Shown here piece after piece: positions 1-7,627 of a DNA stretch of 24,942 nucleotides. The DNA lies in NCBI GenBank assembly GCA_946480845.1, contig CAMLLJ010000014.1, positions 1 to 24,942 on the forward strand, written 5' to 3'. Made by a program: the position numbers and the translations under genes. The stretch is from an uncultured Gemmatimonadota bacterium (GTDB lineage: Bacteria > Gemmatimonadota > Gemmatimonadetes > Gemmatimonadales > GWC2-71-9). A model generated the notes under the pieces. The model was not told the origin of the DNA. It worked only from the letters and a program-made list of their open reading frames with translations, and did no database searches. Within the stretch, counting starts at the first letter, position 1. Each line of letters begins with the position of its first letter.

Positions 1-837
1 CAGCTCATCGTGGACCAGGTGCTCAACAACGAGACCTCGCTGATGGGCCTCACCACCATCCGCGACTACGACGAGTACACCTTCCAGCACTCGGTGAATG
101 TCTGCATCTTCTCGGTGGCCCTGGGCAAGAAGCTCGGGCTGTCGAAGCTCCAGCTCTACGACCTGGGGATGGCGGCGCTGATGCACGACATCGGCAAGGC
201 GCGCATCCCGGTCGAGATCCTCAACAAGACCAGCGGCCTCGACGACCGGGAGTGGCGGATCATGCAGGCGCACCCCTGGTTCGGCGCCCTCACGCTGTTC
301 AGCCTGCGCGGCTACGACGAGATCCCCTACCGTGCGGTCCTGGTGGCGCACGAGCACCACATGAAGACCGACCTCACCGGCTATCCCCGGGCGATCCGGC
401 CGCGCCAGCTGGGCATCTTCTCGCGCATCGTCTCGGTCGCCGACGGGTTCGACGCGGCCACCACGCGGCGCAGCTACCAGACGGTGCCGATCGAGCCGGA
501 CCAGGTCCTGCGCGAGATGTGGGAAAACCCCCGGCGCGGCTATGATCCGGTCCTGGTGAAGGCGCTGATCAACCTGATCGGCATCTACCCGGTCGGCACC
601 TGCGTGATCCTCGATACGCTCGAGGTGGCGGTGGTGTCGGCGGCGAACCCCGACGCCGGCCAGCTCAACCGCCCGCTGGTGCGCATCGCGCTCGACGCCG
701 ACGGCGCCATGCAGGCGCTGCCCGGCCGCCAGGTGGACCTCGCCGAGCAGGACGCCTCGGGCGCCTACGTCCGCTCGATCGTGAAGGTCACCAACCCTTC
801 GAGGTATGGCATCGTCGTTGGCGACTACTTCGTCTAG
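1..837 (+). CDS. HD-GYP domain phosphodiesterase, 5' end missing
   Basis: The reading frame is open from base 1, so the gene begins upstream of the window; the GTG at 10 is probably internal. HD-GYP proteins hydrolyse cyclic di-GMP in the cytoplasm. Counting from that GTG, the metal-site residues are visible: His27 in DEYTFQHSVNV, the HD pair His59-Asp60 followed by IGK (Lys63), His88, the HH pair at 116-117, and Asp145 in SVADGFDA. The TTRRSY segment follows. The GYP loop is present (124-126), but the canonical HHExxDGxGYP reads HHMKTDLTGYP, with Glu and Gly replaced. About 80 residues follow the domain and look like a small beta-rich tail. It lies 6 bases upstream of a GAF/MCP-type sensor, which suggests joint expression. 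The family call is firm; activity on c-di-GMP is inferred. Confidence 0.9.
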   Translation, partial: QLIVDQVLNNETSLMGLTTIRDYDEYTFQHSVNVCIFSVALGKKLGLSKLQLYDLGMAALMHDIGKARIPVEILNKTSGLDDREWRIMQAHPWFGALTLFSLRGYDEIPYRAVLVAHEHHMKTDLTGYPRAIRPRQLGIFSRIVSVADGFDAATTRRSYQTVPIEPDQVLREMWENPRRGYDPVLVKALINLIGIYPVGTCVILDTLEVAVVSAANPDAGQLNRPLVRIALDADGAMQALPGRQVDLAEQDASGAYVRSIVKVTNPSRYGIVVGDYFV

Positions 838-843
838 CCCCCC

Positions 844-2931
844 ATGAAGCTCCCCATGACGCGCCTGCTGTTCGCGTACGGACAGGCGCTCCGTTTCGGC
901 GGGCCGGCGCTGGCGCTGCTCGTCCTCGCGCTGGACACGCGGTGGACCGGGCAGCTCGCGGGCACGGCGCTCCTCACCGGCGCCGTCGTCCTCCTGCGCG
1001 TCACCCCGATCCGGCTCAGCAAGTACTCCTACCTCACCCAGACCGGGCTGGCCGCGCTGAGCGGCGCGATCGTGCTGGGCCCGAGCCCGGTGGTGGTCGC
1101 ACTCCTGCTGGGCGTCATCGCGAGCGACGCGCTGGTGCTCCGCAAGGAGCTGCGCGCCGCGATCGTCAACGCCGGGCGGGAAGTCATCGGGTTCGTGGCG
1201 GCCTTCGGCGTGTACGCGCTGGTGCTCCGGCTGAGCGGCGACCCGGGGCTCACGGTGGACTACCTCCCGGCCGGCTTCACGCTGGTGGCGGCGTACTTCG
1301 TCACCAGCCGGTCGCTCTTCTACTTCACGCTGATGGTGCGCAGCAAGCTCGAGCCGGCGGAGCAGCTCCTGATCCTGCGCTGGGAGATCGTGTCGTACCT
1401 GGTCACGATCATCAGCGCGGTGGTGGTGTGCGGCGCGGTGCGCTCGCTGACGCCGGTGGGCTGGTTCGCGGTCATGGCGCTGCTCGGCGTGCTGGGCCTG
1501 CTCACCAAGAAGATCCTCGAGGAGGCGATCGCCGCGGAGGACCTGAACAAGGTCCACCTCATGGAAATGGCGATCAACAGCAATGTCTCCCTGCAGGGCT
1601 CGCTGGAGCAGATCGAGCGGATGGCCTACCGGCTGCTGGACTGGGGCGACTTCCGGATCTACCGGCGCGAGGGCGACGGGGAGACAGCGACGCTGATGTA
1701 CCGGAGCGCCACCGGCCGGCCCAACCGGGGCGTTCCCTCGGCCGACCTCGCGCGGCTCCGGGGGCACGCGCTGCGCGAGCTCCGCACCGTGGTGATCCCC
1801 AGCACCCGGCACGACGCCCGGGTGAGCGACCCGCACCCGGACGTCCAGTCCGTGGTGATCCATCCGCTCCGCCTGGGCGACGCCACACTGGGCACCATCG
1901 AGATCGACCACTTCAAGCGCAACGCCTACCATCCCAAGGACCTGGCCGCGCTGTCCACGATCGCGGCCCAGGTGGCCACCGCCATCCACATCGCCGAGCT
2001 GCGGCGTCCGCTCATGAGCACGGTGGAGCTGATCGGCTCCCAGCTGGAGTCGCTGGTCCGGGCCACCGAGTCGCTCCGCGCGTCGGCGGCGGCGCTCACC
2101 GAGGTCTCGCGGTCGGTGGCCACCAACGTGGCCGCGCTGGAATCGTTCGTCCGCGAGGGACTCGAGACCACGACCTCGCTCGCCGGCGTCACCGTGGACA
2201 TGGCGGCGGCCGGCTCGCGCGCGGCCGAGGCGAGCGGGCGCGTCGCCGAGACGGCGGCGCACAACCGCGCCGTCGTCACCGGGGCGATCCGCCGCCTGGT
2301 CCAGCTCAAGGAGTTCGTGGGCGACAGCTCGCGCCAGGTGGGCGAGCTGGGCGAGGTGAGCCGCCGGATCACCGGCTTCATCGGCTCGATCCGCGAGATC
2401 GCGGACCTGACCAACCTGATCGCGCTCAACGCGGCCATCGAGGCGGCGCGGGCCGGGCGGGAAGGGAAGGGGTTCGCGGTGGTGGCGGACGAGATCCGGG
2501 AGCTCGCGGCGCAGTCGCTGCACGCGGCCCGCGAGGCGGGCGGGCTGGTCTCGGAGATCACGGCGCAGGTGGGCGCCGTCTCCACGCAGATGCGGGTGGG
2601 TGAGAGCGTCGTGGCCGACGTCGAGGACGTGAGCACCACCGCGATGCGCGCCTTCGAGGAGATCGTCGGCGCCACCGACGAGGCCGGGACCCATGCGCGC
2701 CAGGTCGCGGAGATGGCCGCCTATCAGGAGCAGGCGTTCGACACGCTGAGCGACCGGATCCAGCGCGTCGCCGACGTCTCGCGGCGGATGGCCGCGGACA
2801 CCCAGGCGCTGGGCCAGCAGGCCGACGAAGCGGCGCGGGGGCAGGAGGGCATCGAGCGCGCCATCCGCGAGCTGAGCGACGTGGCGGCCGAGCTGCAGAC
2901 GCTCGCCCGGCACTTCGCCGTCGGCGGGTGA
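844..2931 (+). CDS. Membrane-anchored GAF and MCP-signalling-domain protein
   Basis: 695 residues. The first ~225 residues hold about six to seven hydrophobic segments (around 8-30, 36-52, 67-97, 112-130, 141-165, 181-200 and 204-222) with no large extracytoplasmic sensor domain. A GAF-like domain spans about 245-385. Residues 395-695 are a long Ala/Glu-rich antiparallel coiled coil of chemoreceptor type, whose hairpin tip at about 518-553 contains TNLIALNAAIEAARAG and GKGFAVVADEIRELA. There is no HAMP domain. The arms on each side of the tip are about equally long (about 130 residues), so the hairpin is complete. Input is probably through the membrane domain or a small ligand in GAF; output would be CheA/CheW or another coiled-coil partner, none of which is in the window. 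A second ATG at 856 is an alternative start; neither has a strong Shine-Dalgarno. The stop overlaps folK by four bases. Confidence 0.85.
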   Translation: MKLPMTRLLFAYGQALRFGGPALALLVLALDTRWTGQLAGTALLTGAVVLLRVTPIRLSKYSYLTQTGLAALSGAIVLGPSPVVVALLLGVIASDALVLRKELRAAIVNAGREVIGFVAAFGVYALVLRLSGDPGLTVDYLPAGFTLVAAYFVTSRSLFYFTLMVRSKLEPAEQLLILRWEIVSYLVTIISAVVVCGAVRSLTPVGWFAVMALLGVLGLLTKKILEEAIAAEDLNKVHLMEMAINSNVSLQGSLEQIERMAYRLLDWGDFRIYRREGDGETATLMYRSATGRPNRGVPSADLARLRGHALRELRTVVIPSTRHDARVSDPHPDVQSVVIHPLRLGDATLGTIEIDHFKRNAYHPKDLAALSTIAAQVATAIHIAELRRPLMSTVELIGSQLESLVRATESLRASAAALTEVSRSVATNVAALESFVREGLETTTSLAGVTVDMAAAGSRAAEASGRVAETAAHNRAVVTGAIRRLVQLKEFVGDSSRQVGELGEVSRRITGFIGSIREIADLTNLIALNAAIEAARAGREGKGFAVVADEIRELAAQSLHAAREAGGLVSEITAQVGAVSTQMRVGESVVADVEDVSTTAMRAFEEIVGATDEAGTHARQVAEMAAYQEQAFDTLSDRIQRVADVSRRMAADTQALGQQADEAARGQEGIERAIRELSDVAAELQTLARHFAVGG

Positions 2932-3353
2932 GCGCGCCGGTCCCGGCCTTCGTCGCGCTCGGCAGCAACCTGGGCGACCGGGCGGCGCACCTCGCGGCGG
3001 CCCGCGCCGCCCTCGCCCGCCTGCCCGGCACCGAGCTCGTCGCGGCGAGCGCCGTGGAGGAGACGGAGCCGCTCGGCGGGATGGACCAGCCGCCCTACCT
3101 GAACCAGATGGTGCTGCTGCGGACCACGCTGTCGCCCCGGGAGCTGCTCGAGGCGTGCCAGGCGATCGAGCGCGCATCGGGCCGCACCCGGGCGGCCGCG
3201 GGCCGGTGGGCGCCGCGGACCCTCGACCTCGATATCGTTCAGTACGGCGAGCTCCGGCTCTCGGAGCCCGGCCTCACCATTCCCCATCCCGGCCTGCCCC
3301 ATCGCGACTTCTGGCAGCGGGAGCTCGCGGAGCTGCGTGCGCATGACCGCTGA
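2928..3353 (+). CDS. folK: 2-amino-4-hydroxy-6-hydroxymethyldihydropteridine pyrophosphokinase (HPPK)
   Basis: HPPK transfers pyrophosphate from ATP to 6-hydroxymethyl-dihydropterin, the step before dihydropteroate synthase in folate synthesis. The 141 residues are within, but at the short end of, the family size. Motifs in order: ALGSNLGD (10-17), YLNQMV (57-62), RWAPRTLDLDI (93-103) with the two Mg-binding aspartates at 100 and 102, and IPHP (118-121). The start is a GTG whose last bases form the TGA of the upstream gene, so translation is likely coupled. The 3' end overlaps panB by 11 bases. No folP, folB or folE is nearby; folK here travels with pantothenate genes instead. The call is secure. 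Confidence 0.95.
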   Translation: MSAPVPAFVALGSNLGDRAAHLAAARAALARLPGTELVAASAVEETEPLGGMDQPPYLNQMVLLRTTLSPRELLEACQAIERASGRTRAAAGRWAPRTLDLDIVQYGELRLSEPGLTIPHPGLPHRDFWQRELAELRAHDR

Positions 3354-4152
3354 TACCCGCCCCCGCTCGGTGCTCGAGCTGACCGCGATGAAGGCCGCGG
3401 GCCGCCGCATCGTCATGCTCACCTGCTACGACGCGCTGTTCGCGCGGCTGCTGGACGGCCCCGACGTGGACGTGCTGCTGGTCGGGGACTCGGTGAACCA
3501 GGTGCTGGCCGGCCGGGAGTCGACGCTGAGCGCCACGCTCGACCAGATGATCTACCACGCCGCGGCCGTGCGGCGCGGCTCGGGCGCGCTGCTCTTCGTG
3601 GACCTCCCGTTCCTCACCTACCAGGTCTCCATCGAGGACGCGATCCGGAATGCGGGGCGGGTGATGCAGGAGACCGGCGCGCACGGCGTCAAGCTCGAAG
3701 GCGGGCGGGCGATGGCCGCCACGGTCGCGGCGCTGGTCGAGCGCGGCATCCCGGTGATGGGCCACCTGGGCCTGACGCCGCAGTCGGTCAACACGCTCGG
3801 GGGCTACCGGGTGCAGGGCCGGGAGGACGCCGCCGCCGAGCGCCTCGTCGAGGACGCGCGGCTGCTGGAGGAGGCGGGCGCGTGCGCCATCGTGCTCGAG
3901 CTGCTCCCGGCGCCCCTCTCCGCCCGGGTGTCGGCGGCCACGCGGGTGCCCACCATCGGCATCGGCGCGGGCGCGGAGTGCGACGGCCAGGTGCTGGTGC
4001 TGCACGACATGCTGGGGCTCAACGAGTCGTTCACGCCGAAGTTCCTCAAGCGCTACGCGGAGCTCGCCGCGGAGGTCCGCCGCGCCGCCGGCGCGTTCGC
4101 CGCGGACGTGCGCGGCGGCCGCTATCCCGACCGCGACCACAGCTTCGAGTGA
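3343..4152 (+). CDS. panB: 3-methyl-2-oxobutanoate hydroxymethyltransferase
   Basis: Transfers the one-carbon unit of 5,10-methylene-tetrahydrofolate to 2-oxoisovalerate to give ketopantoate, the first committed step to pantothenate. 269 residues, typical length. Visible motifs: MLTCYD (25-30), VGDS with metal ligand Asp49, VDLPF with Asp87, GVKLEGG with Lys117 and Glu119, GHLGLTPQS (140-148), VLELLP with Glu186, and IGIGAGAECDGQVLVLHDMLGL. I chose the ATG at 3343 because a CGGAG sits about 10 bases upstream; a GTG at 3337 would add two residues but leaves too little spacing. It overlaps folK, and panC follows after 18 bases. The usual glycines after VGDS are replaced (VGDSVNQV), a local variation outside the catalytic residues. 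Confidence 0.96.
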   Translation: MTADTRPRSVLELTAMKAAGRRIVMLTCYDALFARLLDGPDVDVLLVGDSVNQVLAGRESTLSATLDQMIYHAAAVRRGSGALLFVDLPFLTYQVSIEDAIRNAGRVMQETGAHGVKLEGGRAMAATVAALVERGIPVMGHLGLTPQSVNTLGGYRVQGREDAAAERLVEDARLLEEAGACAIVLELLPAPLSARVSAATRVPTIGIGAGAECDGQVLVLHDMLGLNESFTPKFLKRYAELAAEVRRAAGAFAADVRGGRYPDRDHSFE

Positions 4153-4170
4153 GCGCGCGCGGGTGACGCG

Positions 4171-5019
4171 GTGATCGAGACGGCCGCCATCGGCGAGCTG
4201 CGCGCCTGGCGGCGCGCGCAGCGGGAACAGGGGCGGCGGGTGGCCTTCGTGCCCACCATGGGTGCGCTGCACGAGGGCCATCTTGCCCTGGTGGACGAGG
4301 CGCGGCGCCAGGCGGACAGCACGGTCATGAGCGTCTTCGTGAACCCGCTCCAGTTCGGTCCCGCGGAGGACCTGGCGCGCTACCCCCGGAACCTCGGCCG
4401 CGACCGCGCGCTTGCCCGGGAGCGGGGGGTGGACCTGCTCTTCGTGCCGGAGGCCGCGACGATGTACCCGCCGGGCTCCGAAGTGCGCGTCGTGCCGGGG
4501 CCGACGGCGGACCGCTGGGAGGGCGCGGTCCGGCCCGGCCACTTCGCCGGCGTGCTGACCGTGGTCGCCAAGCTGTTCCACCTGGTCGAGCCCGACGTCG
4601 CCTGCTTCGGACAGAAGGACATCCAGCAGGTGACGCTGGTCCGGCGCATGGTCGTGGACCTCGACTGGCCGCTCCGGCTCGCCGTGGTGCCCACCGTCCG
4701 GGAACCGGACGGGCTCGCGCTCAGCAGCCGCAACGTCTACCTCTCCGCCGAGGAGCGCGCGCAGGCGCTGGGGCTCAGCCGGTCGCTGGACGCGGCGCGG
4801 GAGGCGTTCGCGGGCGGAGAGCGGAGCGCGGCGGCGGTCGAAGCGCGCATGCGCTCCGTGCTCGAGGTGTTTCCGGGAGTATCGCCGGACTATATTTCCA
4901 TCGTCGAGCCGGAGCGGCTCACGCCGGTGGATACGGTGGAGCACGGCACGGTCGTTGCGATCGCGGCCCGGGTGGGACGGACCCGGCTGATCGACAACCT
5001 GATACTGGGAGAGCGCTGA
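4171..5019 (+). CDS. panC: Pantothenate synthetase (pantoate--beta-alanine ligase)
   Basis: Joins pantoate and beta-alanine with ATP, through a pantoyl-adenylate, to make pantothenate. 282 residues, normal for the family. The nucleotidyltransferase signature [13 protein letters not shown] (26-38) carries the HxGH-type histidines 34 and 37; NPLQFGP begins at Asn58, FGQKDIQQ is near 148-155, and the KMSKS-equivalent SSRN is near 188-191. The start is a GTG; no other good in-frame start lies closer to the conserved N-terminus. It lies between panB and panD, so the operon makes both substrates' enzymes except ketopantoate reductase (PanE), which is absent from the window. panD starts four bases after the stop. 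Confidence 0.96.
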   Translation: MIETAAIGELRAWRRAQREQGRRVAFVPTMGALHEGHLALVDEARRQADSTVMSVFVNPLQFGPAEDLARYPRNLGRDRALARERGVDLLFVPEAATMYPPGSEVRVVPGPTADRWEGAVRPGHFAGVLTVVAKLFHLVEPDVACFGQKDIQQVTLVRRMVVDLDWPLRLAVVPTVREPDGLALSSRNVYLSAEERAQALGLSRSLDAAREAFAGGERSAAAVEARMRSVLEVFPGVSPDYISIVEPERLTPVDTVEHGTVVAIAARVGRTRLIDNLILGER

Positions 5020-5023
5020 CCGG

Positions 5024-5395
5024 ATGCTGCGGCACCTGATGAAGTCCAAGATTCACCGCGCCACCATCACGTCGGCCGACCTGCACTATGAAGGGTCGCT
5101 GACGCTCGACCAGGACCTCCTCGACGCGGCCGACCTGGTGCACCACGAGGACGTCCAGGTCGTGAACGTGAACAACGGGCTGCGGTTCAACACCTACGTC
5201 ATCCCCGGCCCGCGCGGGTCGGGCGTCGTCCAGCTGAACGGCGCGGCCGCGCGCCTCGGCCTGCCGGGCGACCTGGTGATCATCATTGCCAATGGCGTCT
5301 ACGACGAGGCGGAGACGGCGCGGCATGTGCCGCGCGTCGTCTTCGTGGACGCCGAGAACCGGATCGTGCGCCCGCCGCTTCGCGCGGAAGGCTGA
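5024..5395 (+). CDS. panD: Aspartate 1-decarboxylase proenzyme
   Basis: Makes beta-alanine from L-aspartate for PanC. It is a pyruvoyl enzyme made as an inactive chain that cuts itself between Gly24 and Ser25. Here the site reads YEGSLT with Gly24 and Ser25 at exactly the family positions; Lys9, His11 and the RFNTYVIPG segment that lines the active site (Tyr58) are present, as is [12 protein letters not shown]. 123 residues is normal. The ATG at 5024 follows the panC stop by four bases, indicating co-translation. Chain order folK-panB-panC-panD is complete and collinear. The call is secure. Confidence 0.96.
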   Translation: MLRHLMKSKIHRATITSADLHYEGSLTLDQDLLDAADLVHHEDVQVVNVNNGLRFNTYVIPGPRGSGVVQLNGAAARLGLPGDLVIIIANGVYDEAETARHVPRVVFVDAENRIVRPPLRAEG

Positions 5396-5403
5396 CCGCC
5401 ACC

Positions 5404-5988
5404 GTGACCCCGACCAACGCCATGCGCGCCTCCCTGCGGCCCACGCTCCCGGTGTGGGCCGTTGTTACGCCGGAGCGCCTCGCCCACGTGGTGCGCGTGG
5501 CCGAGCTGGCGGCAGGGTGGGCGGAGGCGATGGGAGTGCCCGATTCCGAGCGGAACCGCTGGCTCCGCGCCGTCTGGCTCCACGACGCGATGCGGGATGC
5601 GCCGGCGGCGGAGCTCGAGGCGTGGGCCTCGAGCACACCGGGCCCGGCGGACCTCCGCCACGGGCCGGCCAGTGCCGCGCGCGCCAAGGCCGACGGGGAG
5701 ACCGATCGCGGCGTGCTCGACGCGGTGCGCTACCACTCGCTCGGCCTCGCCGAGTGGGACATGGTGGGGCGGGTGCTCTACTGCGCCGACTACCTGGAGC
5801 CGGGGCGCAGCTTCGATCCAGAAGGCCGCGCCGAGCTGGCCGAGCAGTTCCCGCACGAGCCCCGCGAAGTGCTGCGCGAGGTGGCGCGCGTCCGCATTGC
5901 CCACTGCGTGTCCTCCGGCCTGCCCCTCTTCGACCCGACGGTGCGATTCTGGAACAGCCTCGTCGCCGCATCGCTGCCGCGGCCCTGA
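5404..5988 (+). CDS. yqeK: YqeK-like HD-domain hydrolase
   Basis: 194 residues with an HD metal site: His28 in RLAHVVRVAELA, His60-Asp61 in VWLHDAMRD, His86 in LRHGPASAA, His111 in VRYHSLG and Asp129 in YCADYLEPGR. This spacing and the ADYLEPGR ending match YqeK, the symmetric Ap4A hydrolase (bis(5'-nucleosyl)-tetraphosphatase) of many bacteria. YqeK genes usually lie beside nadD and rsfS; here panD is upstream and a LytR_C-domain gene downstream, and neither nadD nor rsfS is visible. The start is a GTG eight bases after panD; an ATG at 5422 is possible. The HD fold is certain, the Ap4A substrate is inferred by similarity. Its last 14 codons are shared in another frame with the next gene. Confidence 0.8.
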   Translation: MTPTNAMRASLRPTLPVWAVVTPERLAHVVRVAELAAGWAEAMGVPDSERNRWLRAVWLHDAMRDAPAAELEAWASSTPGPADLRHGPASAARAKADGETDRGVLDAVRYHSLGLAEWDMVGRVLYCADYLEPGRSFDPEGRAELAEQFPHEPREVLREVARVRIAHCVSSGLPLFDPTVRFWNSLVAASLPRP

Positions 5989-6395
5989 TCGCCGTCGCCG
6001 CCGTGGTCGGCACCACGGCGCAGCGCCGCCAGCCGCCCGCCCCGCCGCCCGCGCAGGCGGGCCCGGCGGCCGACCAGCTCGCCTGGCCGGTGCCGCCGGT
6101 CGCCGGCCGCGTGCTGGTCGAGGTCCTCAACACGACCGACCGGACCGGCCAGGCGCAGCTCGCCGCGCGGCTGCTTCGCGCCGAGGGACTCGACGTCATC
6201 GCCGTCGGCAACGCGGACCCGCAGCAGGCGGCAACCCAGGTGATCATCCGGCGCGGCTCGGGCGGTGGCGCCCGCGATGCCGTCCGCGCGCTCGGGGCGG
6301 GCCGCATCACCAGAGACATCGATACGCTGCGTCGCGTCGACCTCACCGTGCTGCTGGGCGAGGACTTCCATCCGGTAACGCCGGTCCATCCCTGA
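5946..6395 (+). CDS. Membrane-anchored LytR_C-domain protein, start codon uncertain
   Basis: The frame ending at 6395 encodes an N-terminal basic stretch (EQPRRR), one hydrophobic helix (AAAALIAVAAVVG), a Pro/Ala-rich linker, and a ~90-residue domain. Its pattern VLVEVLNTTDRTGQAQLAAR, LRAEGLDVIAVGNA, TQVIIRRG and VDLTVLLGEDF fits the LytR_C domain found at the end of LytR-CpsA-Psr wall enzymes and as a stand-alone cell-envelope protein. No ATG, GTG or TTG exists in this frame near the helix. I place the start at ATT 5946; CTG 5949, or CTG 5985 overlapping the yqeK stop as CTGA, are alternatives, the last cutting into the helix. It follows yqeK as LytR-type genes often do. Domain call moderate to good; start poor; function unknown. 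Confidence 0.6.
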   Translation: MLEQPRRRIAAAALIAVAAVVGTTAQRRQPPAPPPAQAGPAADQLAWPVPPVAGRVLVEVLNTTDRTGQAQLAARLLRAEGLDVIAVGNADPQQAATQVIIRRGSGGGARDAVRALGAGRITRDIDTLRRVDLTVLLGEDFHPVTPVHP

Positions 6396-6415
6396 CCGTC
6401 AGGCCCTGACCGGGC
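6391..6415. terminator. Weak hairpins between convergent genes
   Basis: In the 23-base gap between the LytR_C gene (plus) and the glycerate kinase (minus) there are two small inverted repeats: CCTGA-CCG-TCAGG at 6391-6403 and GCCC-TGACC-GGGC at 6403-6415. They could stop transcription from both sides, but neither has a T-tract and the stems are only 4-5 bp. Confidence 0.25.
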
Positions 6416-6418
6416 GCC

Positions 6419-7588
6419 TCACTCGACCACTCCGATCGCCAGGTCCATCACGTTCGTGCCGGTCGGGCCGGTGCGCAGCAGCGCGCCGGCGGCGTCCAGC
6501 GCCCGGTAGGAATCGTGCCCCGCGAGCGCCGCCGCCGGGTCCACGCCGCCCGCGGCGATGGCGGCCCAGGTCCCCCCGTTCACGAACGCGCCGGCCGCAT
6601 CGGTCGGTCCGTCCCTGCCGTCGGTCCCGGCCGCGAGCGCGGTGATGCCTTCGGCGCCGGCCAGCGTGCGCGCGGCGGCGAGCGCGAGTTCCTGCGAACG
6701 GCCGCCCATGCCCGGGGCGCCATCGAGCGTGACGGTGGTCTCGCCGCCGCGGATCAGGCAGGCCGTCCTCCCGGGTGCGAGGCCCGCGCGCATGGCGAGC
6801 AGCTCGCGCGCCAGGGCGTCGCCGGTGCGGCCGGCTTCGCCGGAAAGCGGCGCCCCGATCACCACGTCGAGCCCGTACTCATGCGCCCGCAGCTCGGCGC
6901 CGATGATGGCGTCGGCATTGCGGGCCACGATCTCGAACGCGATGCGGTCGTTCTGGGGGGCGCCGCCCTCGGGTGTGCAGGGGCCCGAGCCGATGTCGCC
7001 GGGGCGGTCGCCCGGGACGTCGGAGACGGCGAGCACGCGGATCTGCCGGGCAGCCAGCGCCTCGGCGAGCCGTCCATCGCCCCAGCGGAGCATTCGCCGG
7101 CGCACCACGTTCACGTCGCCGATGGCGCGGCCGCTCGCCAGCAGCTCGCGGAAGAGCGTGATGAGCTGCCCGGAGCCGACACCGGGGGCCGGTGCCGCGA
7201 TCAGGCTGCTCGTCCCGCCGGACAGCAGGACCCAGCATTCGTCGTCGGCCCGCACCGCGGCGGCAGCGCGCCCGATTGCCTGGGCGGCCTCGAACGACCG
7301 GGGCCCGGGCACCGGATGGTCCCCTACGACCCTGGGCAGCAGTCCGACCGCGCCGTTGCCGCCCTCCGCTGCCACGACGATCCCGCCCGCCGGCTCGAGG
7401 CCGTGCGCAGCGAGCTCGGCGACGGCGGCCGTGGCCATCGCGGGCGCCGCCTTGCCGATCGCGATCACGTGCGGCGCGCTGCGCGGCGCCCCGTGCGCCG
7501 CGAGCGCGCGCGCCACCGCCGGCCCCGGATCCACCGCGGCGAGCGCCGCATCGAACAGCTCGCGCACCAGCACGCGCTGGGTCAGCAT
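6419..7588 (-). CDS. gckA: D-glycerate 2-kinase (MOFRL family)
   Basis: Phosphorylates D-glycerate with ATP to 2-phosphoglycerate, feeding glyoxylate, tartronate or serine-derived carbon into glycolysis. 389 residues, typical for this class, which is unrelated to the GlxK fold. Seen in order: VIAIGKAAPAMA near the start, LLSGGTSSLIAAP, SDVPGDRPGDIGSGPC, and the C-terminal MOFRL part with CLIRGGETTVTL, GMGGRSQELALA and AAGTDGRDGPTDAAGAFV. The frame is open 40 codons further upstream, but that part lacks family resemblance and runs into the divergent gene. I start at the ATG at 7588, which has GGAG (7600-7597 on this strand) eight bases before it. The divergent reductase makes its substrate. 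Symbol given by family (COG2379). Confidence 0.9.
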   Translation of the reverse strand: MLTQRVLVRELFDAALAAVDPGPAVARALAAHGAPRSAPHVIAIGKAAPAMATAAVAELAAHGLEPAGGIVVAAEGGNGAVGLLPRVVGDHPVPGPRSFEAAQAIGRAAAAVRADDECWVLLSGGTSSLIAAPAPGVGSGQLITLFRELLASGRAIGDVNVVRRRMLRWGDGRLAEALAARQIRVLAVSDVPGDRPGDIGSGPCTPEGGAPQNDRIAFEIVARNADAIIGAELRAHEYGLDVVIGAPLSGEAGRTGDALARELLAMRAGLAPGRTACLIRGGETTVTLDGAPGMGGRSQELALAAARTLAGAEGITALAAGTDGRDGPTDAAGAFVNGGTWAAIAAGGVDPAAALAGHDSYRALDAAGALLRTGPTGTNVMDLAIGVVE

Positions 7589-7627
7589 GGGGGTTGCTCC
7601 ACGGCCCGGGCAGCGGGATCGTTCGGC
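7589..7627. promoter_or_regulatory. 39-bp divergent gap between glycerate kinase and reductase genes
   Basis: The two start codons face away from each other across 39 bases. I see the kinase Shine-Dalgarno (CTCC on the plus strand, 7597-7600) but no convincing -10 or -35 on either strand. Promoters for each gene probably reach into the other's first codons, which would tie their regulation together. Confidence 0.35.

Noticed and set aside
3274..5049. 591-codon open frame on the minus strand opposite panB-panC-panD
   Set aside because: It is antisense to three certain genes, is dominated by Arg, His, Gly and Ala as expected for reverse frames of GC-rich codons, and shows no family motif.
6515..7627. 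Long N-terminal extension of the reductase frame (starting near 6515)
   Set aside because: It is antisense to the glycerate kinase; the hydroxyacid dehydrogenase similarity begins at the ATG at 7628.
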